NCBI GenBank assembly: GCA_016793465.1
Contig: JAEUJW010000087.1
Span: 1-64,000, forward strand
Direction of reading: 5' to 3'
Source: Myxococcales bacterium
GTDB lineage: Bacteria > Myxococcota > Polyangia > Nannocystales > Nannocystaceae
DNA length: 64,000 nt
A program made the translations under genes and the position numbers. A model generated the notes under the pieces. It was not told the origin of the DNA and did not search any database. It was given only the letters and a program-made list of their open reading frames with translations. Positions 47,355 to 60,034 of the stretch are shown here, piece after piece. The number at the start of each line of letters is the position of its first letter. The first letter of the stretch is position 1.

Positions 47355-49700
47355 ATGCCGACGACCCCCGAGCAGGTGAACCCGCCGCAAAACCCTCAGG
47401 ATCCGTCGCTCCGGCCCTCCGCGCCGGAACCGGACCCGATCCCGAAGACCCGCATCGAGCGGGCGATCCAGGCCTTCTTCCAGAACGCCTGGCAGTGGGG
47501 CCTGCTGTACCTCCTGATCGCCAGCGCCTTCGGCCTCGCCCTGTGGCCGCTGAGCGACATCGAGGCGATCCGCTACATCGTCAAGAACGACCTGACCGTC
47601 CCGCAGCGCTACCAGGTCCTGCTCGCGGTCACGATCTCGATCGTCCTCACCACCGCCGGCTACCTCCTGGTCTGGCTGCGCAACCGCCGGCAGGAGCCCG
47701 GCCTCGGCGTCGTCGAGTCGTTCCGCCGGACCAACCGCGTCGCCTACATCCTCCTGCTGCTGCCGATGATCGCCGCCCTCGCGGTCGTCCGCATCGAGAC
47801 CAAGCACCCCAACTTCACCGGCTTCCTGCTCGTCCTCATCACCGCGATCTTCATGCCCTGGCTGTACGCCCGGCTGAGGCGCTGGATCCCCGCCGACAAC
47901 GAGCCCTTCCAGCCCGCGAGGCGCCCCGGGCTCGCGCGCGGCCTCTTCATCGCCACCCTGCTCGGCTACACCGGCCTGATCGGCGCCTACACGCTGATCG
48001 ACCACCGCAACCTCGGGACCGCGATCTACGACCTCGGCATCTACGACAACCTGGTCTGGCAGACCGCCCACGGCAACTTCCTCGACTGCACTTTAATTAA
48101 GGGCGGCAACCACATCTCGGCGCACTTCGACCCGATCCTCGCGCTGGTCGCCCTCATCTACAGCCTCTACCAGCACGCTGAGACCCTGCTGGTGCTGCAG
48201 ACCGTGTGGCTCGCCAGCGGCATGATCCCGCTGTACCTGCTGGCCAAGCGGCGCCTGCACAACGAGTGGTTCGCCGCCATCCTCACGCTGATCTACGCGC
48301 TCTACCCGGCGCTGCACGGCGTGAACATGTTCGACTTCCACTCGCTCGCGCTGATCGTCCCCAACCTCATCTGGGCGGTGTACCTGCTCGACACCGGCGG
48401 CTACAAGCGCTACTGGCTGGTCCTCGCGCTGCTGCTGATCACCCGCGAGGACATCAGCCTGCTGGCCTGCTTCATCGGCGCCTACGCGATCCTGTCCGGG
48501 CGCACGCGCACCGGCCTCGCAACCATCTTCGTCTCGGCCGTCTACCTCACGCTCGTCAAGCTGTTCGCGATGGCCGACTCGAGCCTGCTGATGGCCTCGA
48601 AGGCCTCCTACTCGTACGTCTACTACTACGACGACATGATCCCCCACTCGAAGGAGGGGGTCCGCGGACTCGTCATCACCACCCTGGTCAACCCGCTCTA
48701 CGCCCTCCAGGTCGCCTTCAAGGAGGAGAAGCTGCTCTTCTTCCTCCACCTGCTCCTCCCGCTGCTGTGCCTCCCGTTCGCCGCCGGCCGCAAGCTCATC
48801 CTCAGCGTCTACGGGCTTATCTTCATCGGCCTGGCCTCGCGCAAGCACGTCTTCTCGCTGCACTTCCAGTACTCCGCCCTGCTGTTCCCCATGCTGTTCG
48901 CCGCCGTGCCCGACGGCCTCGTGCGCGTGGTCGACAGCAGGCGCCTGCGGGCCCTCGGCCTCGAGCGCGGCCGCCTGGCCTGGACCCTCGTGCTCGGCAT
49001 GCTCGCCTCGACCCTCACCACCTCGATCAAGTACGGCGTCGTGTTCCCCAACGCCGCCTTCAAGACCGGCTGGAACCGCCTCGTCCGCATCCCGACCCAG
49101 GACATGCGCGACCGCTACGCCCGCGTGCTCGAGATCGTCGAGCGCGTCGGCCCCGACGCGGCCCTCTCGCTCACCAGCGAGGTCGGCCCCCACCTGTCCA
49201 ACCGCCGCAAGGCCTACCACTGGCCGACCGTCAACGACGCCGACTACCTCGTCCTCGGGGTGCGCAACTTCAAGAAGGAGGACGAGAAGAAGCTGAAGCG
49301 CCTGAAGGACAAGAAGCAGTTCCGCCTGATCGACGAGGCCCACGGCATCGCCCTCTACGAGCGCATCGAGGAGGGCGACGTCGACGCCGAGGACGAGGAC
49401 GACAAGGCCAAGTCCCAGCGCAGCAAGTCGACCACCCGCCCCCCGCGGCCCGCGGTCGGCAAGACCAGCACCACGCCGACGACCGGGAGCACCACCCCGC
49501 CGAGCACCACCACGCCCGCGACCGCGACCCCCGCGACCGCGAGCACCGCCACCCCCACCACCGGGTCCGGCACCCCGCCCGCCAAGTCGACGACCGGCGC
49601 CAAATCTTCCGGCAAGACCACGCCGGCCAAGACCCCGGCCGCCCCGCCGCCGGCCAAGACCCCGACGACGGGCACGCCGAGCGCAAAGCCGCCGATCTGA
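47355..49700 (+). CDS. DUF2079 polytopic membrane protein
   Basis: 781 residues. About a dozen hydrophobic segments span residues 45-560; the family region is clear (TAIYDLGIYDNLVWQTAHGN, GNHISAHFDPILALVALIY). DUF2079 proteins resemble GT-C glycosyltransferases and may use a polyprenyl-linked sugar; activity is unproven. The last 110 residues are Thr/Pro/Ala/Lys-rich and disordered, unusual for the family. A TTA ATT AAG run at 48093 creates TTAATTAA. Confidence 0.88.
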   Translation: MPTTPEQVNPPQNPQDPSLRPSAPEPDPIPKTRIERAIQAFFQNAWQWGLLYLLIASAFGLALWPLSDIEAIRYIVKNDLTVPQRYQVLLAVTISIVLTTAGYLLVWLRNRRQEPGLGVVESFRRTNRVAYILLLLPMIAALAVVRIETKHPNFTGFLLVLITAIFMPWLYARLRRWIPADNEPFQPARRPGLARGLFIATLLGYTGLIGAYTLIDHRNLGTAIYDLGIYDNLVWQTAHGNFLDCTLIKGGNHISAHFDPILALVALIYSLYQHAETLLVLQTVWLASGMIPLYLLAKRRLHNEWFAAILTLIYALYPALHGVNMFDFHSLALIVPNLIWAVYLLDTGGYKRYWLVLALLLITREDISLLACFIGAYAILSGRTRTGLATIFVSAVYLTLVKLFAMADSSLLMASKASYSYVYYYDDMIPHSKEGVRGLVITTLVNPLYALQVAFKEEKLLFFLHLLLPLLCLPFAAGRKLILSVYGLIFIGLASRKHVFSLHFQYSALLFPMLFAAVPDGLVRVVDSRRLRALGLERGRLAWTLVLGMLASTLTTSIKYGVVFPNAAFKTGWNRLVRIPTQDMRDRYARVLEIVERVGPDAALSLTSEVGPHLSNRRKAYHWPTVNDADYLVLGVRNFKKEDEKKLKRLKDKKQFRLIDEAHGIALYERIEEGDVDAEDEDDKAKSQRSKSTTRPPRPAVGKTSTTPTTGSTTPPSTTTPATATPATASTATPTTGSGTPPAKSTTGAKSSGKTTPAKTPAAPPPAKTPTTGTPSAKPPI

Positions 49701-49768
49701 GCCCCGTTACTTCAGGCGCCCGGCAGATCTGACGCCGGCCCCGTGAGAGCCCGTTCACACCTCGTTGC

Positions 49769-49797
49769 TTGACGCTCCCGGACCGCGACATTAGCTT
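49769..49797 (+). promoter_or_regulatory. Sigma70-type promoter of the three-gene cassette
   Basis: TTGACG (49769-49774) and TAGCTT (49792-49797) separated by 17 bases, the best consensus-like promoter in the window; the leader to ATG 49847 would be about 43 bases. Confidence 0.6.
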
Positions 49798-49846
49798 TCC
49801 CGGACCGAGCGCGTCGCCGTACGGGCGCCGGGCTCGCAAACCAGCC

Positions 49847-50596
49847 ATGTCCAAGCAACCCGACCAGGCCCCGTCCGTCCCCGCCCTCCCTCGCGGTCTC
49901 ACCCGCCGCTCCCTCGTGGTCGCGCTGGCCGCGAGCGTCGCCCTCGGCGGCGTGACCGCCTGCGGCGCGCCCGGCAACGACCGCTGGGTCGTCACCGAGA
50001 ACACCACCGTCGAGATCGACTGGGACGCCATCAACCAGGCCTACCGCGACGCCGAGGGCCCCGAGGACTTCGAGCAGAAGGTCAACGAGATCTACACAGG
50101 CGACGAGATCATCAGCATCTCGGTGCGCGACGCCGACGACAAGTCGCAGGTCGTCACCGGCTTCTTCGACAAGGACGGCGACGGCAAGGTCAGCGAGCCC
50201 GAGAAGATCTTCACGATCCAGCGCGACCTCGTCGGCGCCGACAAGGCGCAGTACCAGATCGCCGGCTACGGCCCCTACCACGGCTACCACTCGCCCATGT
50301 GGGACATCGCCAGCGGCATGATGATGGGCATGTTCCTCTCGAGCATGTTCAGCCCCGGCTACCGGCCGATGTACGTCACCCCGTACACCACCAGCCCCGC
50401 GCGTCAGGCCGCCCTCTCGCAGCACCGCAGCTCGTACCGCGCCGCCAACCCCGGCAAGTTCGCCAAGTCGTCGTCCGGCCGCTCCTACGGCAACCGCGGC
50501 GGCGCCTGGGGCTCCGGCGGCTCGGGCCGGCGCCGCTCGGGCGGCAGCTTCGGCGTGCGCCGCCCCGCCGCCCGCCGCGTCGTCGGCCTGGTCTGA
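49847..50596 (+). CDS. Tat-type lipoprotein with EF-hand loop
   Basis: 249 residues, not recognised as a family. The N-terminus has TRRSLVVALAA, a twin-arginine-like signal, followed by lipobox VTAC (Cys about residue 40). The middle contains a canonical 12-residue EF-hand loop DKDGDGKVSEPE, suggesting Ca binding outside the cytoplasm. The C-terminal 90 residues are Gly/Ser/Tyr/Arg-rich with a Met/Gly patch. First gene of a three-gene unit with a good promoter. Confidence 0.82.
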   Translation: MSKQPDQAPSVPALPRGLTRRSLVVALAASVALGGVTACGAPGNDRWVVTENTTVEIDWDAINQAYRDAEGPEDFEQKVNEIYTGDEIISISVRDADDKSQVVTGFFDKDGDGKVSEPEKIFTIQRDLVGADKAQYQIAGYGPYHGYHSPMWDIASGMMMGMFLSSMFSPGYRPMYVTPYTTSPARQAALSQHRSSYRAANPGKFAKSSSGRSYGNRGGAWGSGGSGRRRSGGSFGVRRPAARRVVGLV

Positions 50597-50612
50597 TCAG
50601 CAATTAAAGGCC

Positions 50613-51155
50613 ATGCCGTTCACGCTCGAGGACCTCCCGTTCGACGAGCAAGCGGCGTGGCCCCTGCTCGGCCTCGACCCCGAGCGCCGCGACCCCCTGC
50701 CCGACCGCGACCACGAGGGCTTCGGCTGGTGTCGCCTCGACAGCCTCCTGCTCGAGACCACCGCCGAGGCCCGCGTCACCCGCGTCGAGCGCCCCCTGCT
50801 GCTCGCGCTCCACACCCGCGAGCACCCCGAGCGCCTGGGCGACGACCTCGAGCTCGAGTTCATCCTGCACGACGCCGACGGCCCGTTCCACGCCGTCGCG
50901 CGCCTCTCGGAGTTCATGCGCCGCCGCCTCCCGCCATTATTGGAAAAATTAAACCCGCGACCGGGCGCCGTCGTGCTCGCGCTGTGCAACCCGCACGCGA
51001 CCGCGCTCCCGCGCCCCGCCGCGCTCGGCGACCTGCCGCTGTACTACGGCCGCGGCGACGTGACCGCCTTCATGCAGCGCCGCCCCGGCGCGCGCCAGTG
51101 GACCCCCGCGACCGTCGACATCATCCTCTCCGCCGACAGCTGGACCTGCACCTGA
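50613..51155 (+). CDS. Hypothetical protein (cassette gene 2)
   Basis: 180 residues, not recognised. Soluble, no signal peptide; mixed alpha/beta with a conserved-looking block VVLALCNPHATALPRPAALG and YYGRGDVTAFMQR. AAAGG lies just before the ATG, and it follows the lipoprotein gene by 16 bases. Codons for PLLEKLN (50935-50953) are A+T-rich. Confidence 0.75.
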   Translation: MPFTLEDLPFDEQAAWPLLGLDPERRDPLPDRDHEGFGWCRLDSLLLETTAEARVTRVERPLLLALHTREHPERLGDDLELEFILHDADGPFHAVARLSEFMRRRLPPLLEKLNPRPGAVVLALCNPHATALPRPAALGDLPLYYGRGDVTAFMQRRPGARQWTPATVDIILSADSWTCT

Positions 51156-51168
51156 CCGCGAGCCCACC

Positions 51169-51669
51169 ATGCCGATCTCCGAGTCCCAGAAGCTCACCTA
51201 CGCCGGCATCTACACCCTCAAAAAGCTCGACCTCAAGCCCGCCGACGGCGGCGTGCAGATCCCCGTGCTGCTCGACGGGATCTACAGCCCGCTCGAGCCC
51301 GTGCTCGAGCAGCTGGTCATGCAGGGCCTGCTGCAGATCGACCGCAAGGCCCAGCGCTACAGCCTGACCAGGGCCGGCTCTGCCCACCTCGGCGGCCTCA
51401 TCGACGAGGCCGAGGGCATCATCGACGAGTTCGACGAGTGGGAGACCGCCGACATGGTCGCCGAGCTGCGCGCCCGCAACCTCGACCCCCTGCGCGCCCG
51501 CTTCCTGTGGGGCTGGTACCAGGGCGAGTTCGACGACGTCGTGCTGTTCCAGCAGCGCCGCGGCGTCGACCCCGTCGAGCGCGAGTGGCCGCTCTACGTC
51601 ACCAGCGACGAGTTCTACGACGACCTCGAGCGCGACCTCGACGACGGCGACGACGACGACGCCAACTGA
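51169..51669 (+). CDS. Hypothetical protein (cassette gene 3)
   Basis: 166 residues, not recognised. The N-terminal 70 residues look like a winged-helix fold (ESQKLTYAGIYTLKKLDL; LEQLVMQGLLQIDRKAQRYS; LTRAGSAHLGGL), the C-terminus is very acidic (DDLERDLDDGDDDD). It follows gene 2 by 13 bases, and a hairpin ends the unit. Confidence 0.75.
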   Translation: MPISESQKLTYAGIYTLKKLDLKPADGGVQIPVLLDGIYSPLEPVLEQLVMQGLLQIDRKAQRYSLTRAGSAHLGGLIDEAEGIIDEFDEWETADMVAELRARNLDPLRARFLWGWYQGEFDDVVLFQQRRGVDPVEREWPLYVTSDEFYDDLERDLDDGDDDDAN

Positions 51670-51673
51670 CGAA

Positions 51674-51694
51674 GCCCGACCAGCGCGGTCGGGC
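51674..51694 (+). terminator. Hairpin ending the three-gene cassette
   Basis: Perfect eight-pair stem GCCCGACC/GGTCGGGC with a five-base loop, four bases after the stop codon. No T tract, so intrinsic termination is likely but not certain. Confidence 0.5.
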
Positions 51695-51754
51695 CTCGCC
51701 ACGACGGTCCAGAGCGAGCCGCGAGGCGAGCGAGGACCCGCGAGCCCGGAGGGC

Positions 51755-52189
51755 TCAGTGCAGCCACTCTTTCTGGCGCGCCCGCTCTTGCAGCGCGTGC
51801 ACCGTGTCGTTGGTGTAGTCGCCGATGATCTCCCGCACCACGCTCTTGGCCAGGTTGCGGGCGGCCAGCTCGCGCATCTTGCCGACGAAGTCCGCCGGCG
51901 CCGCGATCACCAGGCGGTCGAAGGCCCGGCGGTGCTGCGCCGCGGACAGCCGCTCGATCACCTGGCGCACGAACTTGCCGTCTTGTTCGTCCTGCGTCCC
52001 GTTCGTCTCGACCAGCAGGTCGCGCTTGCCCGACGACGTGCTCGCCCCGCTGCGCCGCGCCTCCGCGCGCCGGCCCCCCGGGTGCTCGATGGTCTCGACC
52101 GGCGTGAGCGTCGGCCTCAGCCGCGTCCCTCCGACTTCGAACAGCTGGGCCTGACTGCGGTCCGCGACGATGAACCAGGTAGCTTCCAT
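51755..52189 (-). CDS. Host-attachment-family protein
   Basis: 144 residues. WFIVADRSQAQLFEVGG, FDRLVIAAPADFVGKMREL and the spacing between them match the family named protein required for attachment to host cells, related to archaeal release-factor-like (baeRF) domains; its role in free-living bacteria is unknown. ATG at 52189 has the best ribosome site of the window (GAGGAGG, six bases away), so an upstream in-frame start is unlikely. Confidence 0.82.
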   Translation of the reverse strand: MEATWFIVADRSQAQLFEVGGTRLRPTLTPVETIEHPGGRRAEARRSGASTSSGKRDLLVETNGTQDEQDGKFVRQVIERLSAAQHRRAFDRLVIAAPADFVGKMRELAARNLAKSVVREIIGDYTNDTVHALQERARQKEWLH

Positions 52190-52685
52190 TCCGTACCTCC
52201 TCGGATCTTCGATCATGGAACAGGCTCCTCGGCCTCACAACGCCTTGCGGGCGGCGCATGGCCGTGGGGTCCGTTCGGCCTCGTACGGGTCAACCAGGCC
52301 TCGCTCGCGGCTATTCCCGGTCAGACCGTCGTTCCGCGGAATCGATTGATCACCTTGTAATTTCAATTACCAATATTTCAGGCATTGAAACTGCCAGTGG
52401 GTGATGGCCTCCCCGCGGTCGTGGACGGGAACCCCCGGGGCTCACGGGAGATCGCACCCGCCCGTCCGCACCGGGTTTTGCACCCTCGCCTTCGGCGCGA
52501 AATCGCCACCTCGACCTCCACGAGCAAAACTGCAGCTTTTTCCCGAAATAGCCGCCCGAAACGCCGTCCCGGGCGTGGCCAGAACCCCCCGAAAAGGGTA
52601 TCCTCCCGCCCCCTTCGCCGCGCCGATCGCGGCTCAGCAAAGCCCTACAAGCGACTTTCAGGCCCGAAGGGCCGTGAAGACAAAT
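52190..52685. other. Regulatory spacer upstream of gyrA
   Basis: About 500 bases with no supported gene. A patch at 52337-52391 is A+T-rich and contains the dyad TTGTAATT-TC-AATTACCAA (52353-52371), a plausible operator or promoter region for gyrA and the divergent attachment-family gene. I cannot fix a -35/-10 pair. Confidence 0.55.
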
Positions 52686-55301
<2,616 letters not shown>

Positions 55302-55321
55302 CCGCCCCCGGAGACCCCGTC

Positions 55322-56665
55322 ATGTCCGACCTGAAGTGGCCCCAACTCCCCGGTGACGGCCGCGCCGGCGCGCGCAGCAAGGCCCTGTTCGCGGCCGCCC
55401 AGGCCGTCATCCCCGGCGGCGTCAACAGCCCCGTGCGGGCCTTTAAAAGTGTCGGCGGCGACCCGCCGTTCATCCGCGCCGCCCGCGGCGCCCACCTGCT
55501 CACCGAGGACGGCGCCCTGCTCGTCGACTACGTCGGCACCTGGGGCCCGGCGATCCTCGGCCACGCCCACCCCGCCGTCATCGAGGCCGTCACCCGCGCG
55601 GCCCGGGACGGCCTCAGCTTCGGCGCCTGCACGGCCGCCGAGGTCGAGTTCGCCGAGCTGCTGTGCAGCCTGGTGCCCTCGCTGCGCGGCGGCCTGGTCC
55701 GCCTGGTCTCGAGCGGCACCGAAGCGACCATGTCCGCGCTGCGCCTCGCCCGCGGCTACACCGGCCGCAGCAAAATTATTAAGGCGGACGGCGGCTACCA
55801 CGGCCACGCCGACATGCTGCTGGTCGCCGCCGGCTCAGGCGCCGCGACCCTCGGCATCCCCGGCTCCGCCGGCGTGCCCGCCGACACCGTCCACGACACG
55901 CTCACCGTGCCCTTTAATGATTCGGACGCGGTCGCCCGCGCGTTCGCCGAGCACAAGGACCAGATCGCCGCGGTGATCATCGAGCCGGTGGCCGGCAACA
56001 TGGGCTGCGTGCCCCCGCGCCCCGGCTACCTCGAGGCCCTGCGCGAGCAGTGCACCGCCCACGGCGCCGTGCTGATCTTCGACGAGGTCATGACCGGCTT
56101 CCGCGTGGCCCTCGGCGGCGCCCAGGCCCGCTACGGCGTCACCCCGGACGTGACCTGCCTCGGCAAGATCGTCGGCGGCGGCATGCCCTGCGCGGCCTAC
56201 GGCGGCCGCGCCGACATCATGCGGACGATCGCCCCGCTCGGCCCGGTCTACCAGGCCGGCACCCTCAGCGGGAACCCTGTCGCCGTGGCCGCGGGCCTCA
56301 CGACATTAAAGATCCTCGCCCGCGAGGACCCCTACCCCGCGCTCGAGCGGGCCTCCGCCGCGCTCGCCGACGGCCTCGCCGCGCTCGCGGCCCGTCACGG
56401 CGTCGCGGTCGTCAACAACCGCGTCGGCGCCATGTTCACCGGGTTCTTCCACCCCGGCCCGGCCGTCGACGACTACGACGACGCCAAGCGCAGCGACACC
56501 GCCGCCTTCGGCCTGTTCCACCGCGAGATGCTGGCCCGCGGCGTCTACCTCGCGCCGTCGCAGTTCGAGGCCGGCTTCGTGTCGATCGCCCACGACGCCG
56601 CGGTCGTCGCCCACACGCTCGCCGCCGCCGACGAGGCCCTCGCCTGCGTCGCCCGCGGAGTTTAA
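55322..56665 (+). CDS. hemL: Glutamate-1-semialdehyde 2,1-aminomutase
   Basis: Makes 5-aminolevulinate from glutamate-1-semialdehyde in the C5 tetrapyrrole pathway. 447 residues, with the N-terminal IPGGVNSPVRAF, the PLP Lys282 in CLGKIVGGGMP, and IFDEVMTGFR. GGAG nine bases before ATG. Four A+T-rich codon clusters (near 55442, 55772, 55913, 56304) occur in it. Its stop TAA starts an A+T-rich run that leads into the next start codon. Confidence 0.96.
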   Translation: MSDLKWPQLPGDGRAGARSKALFAAAQAVIPGGVNSPVRAFKSVGGDPPFIRAARGAHLLTEDGALLVDYVGTWGPAILGHAHPAVIEAVTRAARDGLSFGACTAAEVEFAELLCSLVPSLRGGLVRLVSSGTEATMSALRLARGYTGRSKIIKADGGYHGHADMLLVAAGSGAATLGIPGSAGVPADTVHDTLTVPFNDSDAVARAFAEHKDQIAAVIIEPVAGNMGCVPPRPGYLEALREQCTAHGAVLIFDEVMTGFRVALGGAQARYGVTPDVTCLGKIVGGGMPCAAYGGRADIMRTIAPLGPVYQAGTLSGNPVAVAAGLTTLKILAREDPYPALERASAALADGLAALAARHGVAVVNNRVGAMFTGFFHPGPAVDDYDDAKRSDTAAFGLFHREMLARGVYLAPSQFEAGFVSIAHDAAVVAHTLAAADEALACVARGV

Positions 56666-56673
56666 TTATTAAA

Positions 56674-57060
56674 ATGCCCGACGATCAGCCCAGGCGCGCG
56701 CCGATCGTCGAGCGGGCGAAGTGGTTCCAGATGACCGAGGCCGCCTCGGTCGGCATCGAGATCGCCGCGGCCGTCGGCGTCGGCGCGCTCGGCGGCCTGT
56801 GGCTGCAGAACAACGTGACCCACTGGGCGCCCTGGACGCTCTACATCGGGCTCAGCATCGGCCTCGGCGCGGCCGTCCTCGCCATCATCCGCACGGCCCG
56901 CAACTTCACCCGCGTGATCGAGGCCGAGGAGGCCGCCGAACGCGAGAAGGCCGCGCAAGCTCACGAATCTCACGAGCCAACGGACGAGCCGCCCGACGCG
57001 AGCTCCACGCCCGCGGGGAGATCCTCCTCGACCTCGCGTGACGAGGGTCCGCCGCCATGA
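56674..57060 (+). CDS. AtpI/AtpQ-like F0-associated membrane protein
   Basis: 128 residues with two transmembrane helices (about 28-45 and 55-75) separated by a short loop, the pattern of the small ATPase gene 1 family that precedes atpB; a hydrophilic Glu/Ala/Ser tail follows. Members assist F0 assembly or Mg/Ca handling. It starts eight bases after hemL and overlaps the next gene as ATGA. Confidence 0.75.
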   Translation: MPDDQPRRAPIVERAKWFQMTEAASVGIEIAAAVGVGALGGLWLQNNVTHWAPWTLYIGLSIGLGAAVLAIIRTARNFTRVIEAEEAAEREKAAQAHESHEPTDEPPDASSTPAGRSSSTSRDEGPPP

Positions 57061-57494
57061 CCGCCGCGAGCGACGACCTGTCGCATCCCGCCGCGATCCG
57101 CCGCTGGACCTGGCGGATCTGCTTGTGGACGCTCACACTTGCGGTGGCCGCCGCAACCCTCGCCGCGGCCCTCCACGGCCCCGAACAGGCCCTCTCCGTC
57201 CTCCTCGGAGCGGCCCTCGGCGCCCTCAACTTCCTTGCCCTCGCCCGCGCCGCCCTCCGCTTCCTCGGCGACTCTCGGCCCGCCACGGCCGACCCCGACG
57301 CGGCCCCTCCTGTCCGCTCCGCTCCGCTCCTCGCCACGCTCCGCTGGCCAGCCACCGCCCTTGCGACGGCTGCCATCCTCTGGTACATGCCCGGCCGACC
57401 CGAGGGGCTGGTCGCGGGTGTCCTCATCGCCCTCGTTGCCCTCGCCGTCACTGCCCTGCAACTGCAACCCGCCGACGAACCACCGGAACGCTGA
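57057..57494 (+). CDS. ATP synthase subunit I-like membrane protein
   Basis: 145 residues with four hydrophobic segments (about 22-42, 45-65, 90-110, 113-135), as in the AtpI family placed before atpB. No catalytic residues are expected. Coupled to the preceding gene by ATGA and only three bases from atpB. Confidence 0.72.
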   Translation: MTAASDDLSHPAAIRRWTWRICLWTLTLAVAAATLAAALHGPEQALSVLLGAALGALNFLALARAALRFLGDSRPATADPDAAPPVRSAPLLATLRWPATALATAAILWYMPGRPEGLVAGVLIALVALAVTALQLQPADEPPER

Positions 57495-57497
57495 CCC

Positions 57498-58286
<789 letters not shown>

Positions 58287-58316
58287 CGTTTCGCCATCAG
58301 GCCGGAGAACAACCCC

Positions 58317-58664
58317 ATGACCCGCAATCTCGTCAAAGTCGTCCCCTTCCTCGTCGCCCTCCTGGTCCCCGCGATCGCCCTCGCCGCCCCCGGCGCCGGC
58401 GCGGAGACCAACGGTGGTGAGCGCTCCGTCTACGGTTTCGCCATGGCGGTCGCCATCGGCCTCGCCGCCCTCGGCGGCGGCATGGGTCAGGGCCGCGCCG
58501 TCGCTGCCGCCCTCGAGGGCATCTGCCGCAACCCGAACTCGGCCGGCAAGGTCCTCGTCCCCATGCTCCTCGGCCTCGCCTTCATCGAGTCCCTGGTGAT
58601 CTTCGCCCTCATCATCGCCTTCACCATCGGCGGCTACATCGCCCCGACCATCGGCGGCGCCTAG
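58317..58664 (+). CDS. atpE: ATP synthase F0 subunit c
   Basis: 115 residues, longer than the usual 75-90 because of an N-terminal hydrophobic leader (residues 1-24, ending ALAA) that looks like a signal peptide. Two ring helices follow; the ion-binding carboxylate is Glu91 (AFIESLVIF), with Gln58 (GMGQG) and Ser92 alongside. A terminator follows, and no atpF, H, A, G, D or C gene is present, so F1 is encoded elsewhere. Confidence 0.95.
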   Translation: MTRNLVKVVPFLVALLVPAIALAAPGAGAETNGGERSVYGFAMAVAIGLAALGGGMGQGRAVAAALEGICRNPNSAGKVLVPMLLGLAFIESLVIFALIIAFTIGGYIAPTIGGA

Positions 58665-58700
58665 TCCTCTCGCTCTCCGCGAGCCCTGAAGACGAGCTCT

Positions 58701-58747
58701 GAGATACGGAGCTCCCCGAACCCGGGGAGGTCTCCGTATCTCTTTTT
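58701..58747 (+). terminator. Strong intrinsic terminator of the F0 operon
   Basis: A long hairpin: outer arms GAGATACGGAG/CTCCGTATCTC and inner arms CTCCCC/GGGGAG, directly followed by TTTTT. The best terminator in the window. Confidence 0.93.
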
Positions 58748-58769
58748 GTGTTCGTCACTTTTTGAGATT

Positions 58770-58809
58770 CAAAGCGCCGACCTGTCCACGAGGACAGGCC
58801 GGCGCTTTG
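58770..58809. terminator. Hairpin containing a TGTCC-N4-GGACA core, end of trxB
   Basis: Outer arms CAAAGCGCCG/CGGCGCTTTG and inner arms CCTGTCC/GGACAGG around ACGA, with one mismatch. It lies 18 bases after the trxB stop codon and may work in both directions; its core (58783-58796) is an exact member of the TGTCC-N4-GGACA family. Confidence 0.6.
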
Positions 58810-58826
58810 GATCTTCTCGCGCGAGC

Positions 58827-59765
58827 TCAGCCGTGCTCGGCGAGCCAGCGCTCGGCGTCGATCGCCGCCATGCAGCCGGTGCCGGCCGCGGTGACGGCCT
58901 GGCGGTAGACCTTGTCGGCCACGTCGCCGCAGGCGAACACGCCGGGCACGCGGGTGGCCGTCGAGCCCGGGACGACGCGCAGGTAGCCGGCCTCGTCCAT
59001 GTCGAGCTGATTATTGAAGATCGGGCTGTTGGGCTGGTGGCCGATCGCCAGGAACACGCCGGTGACCGCGAGGTCCTCGGTGGCGCCGGTGACGGTGTCG
59101 CGCAGGCGCACGCCGGTGACCCTGTCGCCGCCGAGCACGTCGATGGTCTCGCGGTTCCAGTGCACGGTGATCTTCGGGTTGGCGAGCACGCGGTCCTGCA
59201 TGATCTTGCTGGCGCGGAACGAGTCGCGGCGGTGCACCAGGTGCACGCTGCGGCACATGCGGGTGAGGAAGCTGGCCTCCTCCATGGCCGTGTCGCCGCC
59301 GCCGATCACGACGACGTCCTGGTCGCGGTAGAACGCGCCGTCGCAGGTCGCGCAGGCCGTCACGCCGCCGCCGCTGAGGCGCAGGCGCTGCTCGTTCGGC
59401 AGGCCGAGCCACTTCGCCGAGGCGCCGGTGGCGATGATCAGCGTGTCGCCGGTGTAGATCGCCGAGTCGCCGGTAATTTTAAAGGGCCGCTGCGACAGGT
59501 CGGCCTCCATGCCGAGGTCGTAGTGCAGCACGGTGCCGAAGCGCTCGGCTTGCAGGCGAAACTCCTCCATCATGTCGGGCCCCGAGACGCCCTTGGGGAA
59601 GCCGGGGTAGTTCTCGACGTCCGTGGTCGTGGTCAGCTGGCCGCCGGGTTCGGGCCCGCAGACCATGATCGGCGCGAGGTTGGCGCGAGCGGCGTAGATC
59701 GCCGCCGTATAGCCGGCCGGGCCGGCGCCGAGGATGAGGACCTTGCTGTGGATCGTCTCGAGCAT
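58827..59765 (-). CDS. trxB: Thioredoxin-disulfide reductase
   Basis: NADPH-dependent FAD enzyme reducing thioredoxin. 312 residues, with GAGPAG (13-18) for FAD, the redox pair Cys138 and Cys141 (ACATCDG), VVIGGGDTAMEEA for NADPH and FACGDVADK. On its strand TATCCT lies ten bases before the ATG, with no Shine-Dalgarno sequence. A TTT AAA ATT run occurs near 59478. Confidence 0.97.
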   Translation of the reverse strand: MLETIHSKVLILGAGPAGYTAAIYAARANLAPIMVCGPEPGGQLTTTTDVENYPGFPKGVSGPDMMEEFRLQAERFGTVLHYDLGMEADLSQRPFKITGDSAIYTGDTLIIATGASAKWLGLPNEQRLRLSGGGVTACATCDGAFYRDQDVVVIGGGDTAMEEASFLTRMCRSVHLVHRRDSFRASKIMQDRVLANPKITVHWNRETIDVLGGDRVTGVRLRDTVTGATEDLAVTGVFLAIGHQPNSPIFNNQLDMDEAGYLRVVPGSTATRVPGVFACGDVADKVYRQAVTAAGTGCMAAIDAERWLAEHG

Positions 59766-60034
59766 GCGGACGGGGAGGATACGCAGCCCGTCCGCCCCCC
59801 GGCAAGCGTCGCGGTCCGCCGCGCGCGTGGCGTGCGGCCGGGCGGTCGTGCGGCCCACGGCCCCGCGGGCGCGCGCCCGACACGCCCGTCACGCCCCGCG
59901 AGATCCCTCTCGACCTCGACCTGTCAGACATCGACTCCGCCCGCCTGGCCCTCGCCGACCTCTCCATTGCAGCAGCAAGCGTCGGGGGTGTTCACCGACT
60001 TGAACCGCTGCAGCGGATGGCGCCCTAATGCGGC

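Noticed and set aside
48093..48100. A TTAATTAA site suggesting a cloning junction
   Set aside because: It lies in frame in a conserved part of the DUF2079 protein (TLIKGGNH) and is one of several similar codon islets.
51755..52189. Prophage or symbiosis gene (host attachment)
   Set aside because: The family name is historical; no phage genes are nearby and the family is widespread in free-living bacteria.
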